Source: Bacteroidota bacterium (lineage in GTDB: Bacteria > Bacteroidota > Bacteroidia > Chitinophagales > Chitinophagaceae). From it: a stretch of 64,000 nucleotides of DNA. The stretch covers positions 1 through 64,000 of the forward strand of contig JAUZOE010000014.1 in assembly GCA_030706605.1 (NCBI GenBank), in the 5' to 3' direction. The position numbers and the translations under genes were made by a program. A model generated the notes under the pieces. The model was not told the origin of the DNA. It searched no databases and saw only the letters and a list, made by a program, of their open reading frames with translations. This document shows positions 63,878-64,000 of this stretch, one piece after another (within the stretch, counting starts at the first letter, position 1; the number at the start of each line of letters is the position of its first letter).

Positions 63878-64000
63878 ATGGCTCGTTCAATTAAAAAAGG
63901 TCCTTATGTAGAAGCAAAGCTCGAAAACAAAGTGCTTGGCATCAATGAAGGAACATCAAAAAAAGGTGTTATTAAAACATGGTCACGCCGATCAACTATT
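63878..64000 (+). CDS. rpsS: 30S ribosomal protein S19 (partial, runs off the window)
   Basis: The first 41 codons are present, starting [20 protein letters not shown], the typical S19 opening, and reaching KTWSRRSTI at the window edge. It lies 64 bases after rplB, the expected place in the S10 operon. Confidence 0.94.
   Translation, partial: MARSIKKGPYVEAKLENKVLGINEGTSKKGVIKTWSRRSTI

Overview
The window looks like a chromosomal segment of an AT-rich Bacteroidota bacterium, probably a Chitinophagaceae-type member of the Chitinophagales; this placement is an inference. The reasons are the RlpA, KdsA and two-gene ExbB/ExbD protein types, a YtxJ-like bacillithiol-associated protein, HMA/AraC and DUF3347/DUF4396/HYC_CC_PP-like copper accessory proteins typical of that phylum, weak Shine-Dalgarno sequences, and repeated matches to the Bacteroidota promoter form TTTG...TAnnTTTG ahead of genes. 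No tRNA, rRNA, CRISPR array, insertion sequence or prophage was seen.

Layout. 1-3.6 kb: a large multi-PAS sensor histidine kinase whose 5' end is decayed. 4.0-7.2 kb: an mprF-type lysyl-phosphatidylglycerol synthase/flippase followed by a VirJ/AcvB-type hydrolase. 7.3-27.9 kb: a large copper (probably Cu/Ag) handling island, almost entirely on the minus strand. It has two P1B ATPases (CopB-like with CPH, CopA-like with CPC), a Cus-type RND system with two adaptors, a TolC-type channel and an inner-membrane pump split into two reading frames, and a multicopper oxidase carrying a CopB-like outer-membrane tail. It also has a haem-binding domain protein, two DUF3347 proteins, several heavy-metal-binding-domain (HMBD) and Cys/His/Met-rich small proteins, microproteins of 24 and 36 residues, and an AraC regulator with an N-terminal HMA-like CxxC domain. 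Relics of a SHOCT gene and an HMBD gene show past duplication and decay inside the island.

28-36.9 kb: envelope and core functions (kdsA, rlpA-like, L,D-transpeptidase, a broken vanX-type dipeptidase gene, xerD-like recombinase, a polyprenol-phosphate-mannose synthase-like glycosyltransferase, DEDDh exonuclease, mpl) and a 39-residue lipoprotein. 36.9-40.5 kb: ytxJ and a two-gene restriction-modification system. 40.6-60.6 kb: core genes (ftsK, aroK, an acyl-CoA dehydrogenase, pyrF, mrp, ribD, prmC, exbB/exbD, pepT, gcvP, csp, a sterol-desaturase-like hydroxylase). 60.8-64 kb: start of the S10 ribosomal protein operon (rpsJ, rplC, rplD, rplW, rplB, partial rpsS) behind a good match to the Bacteroidota promoter.

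How the island should work (family knowledge plus inference): CopA exports cytosolic Cu(I), CopB may export copper of either valence, Cus carries periplasmic metal out of the cell, the oxidase converts periplasmic Cu(I) to Cu(II), and the many small lipoproteins and Met/Cys/His-rich proteins would buffer metal in the periplasm. The AraC-HMA protein next to copA is the obvious candidate regulator. A 15-16 bp motif shared by the leaders of copA and the small HMA chaperone is a candidate control site.
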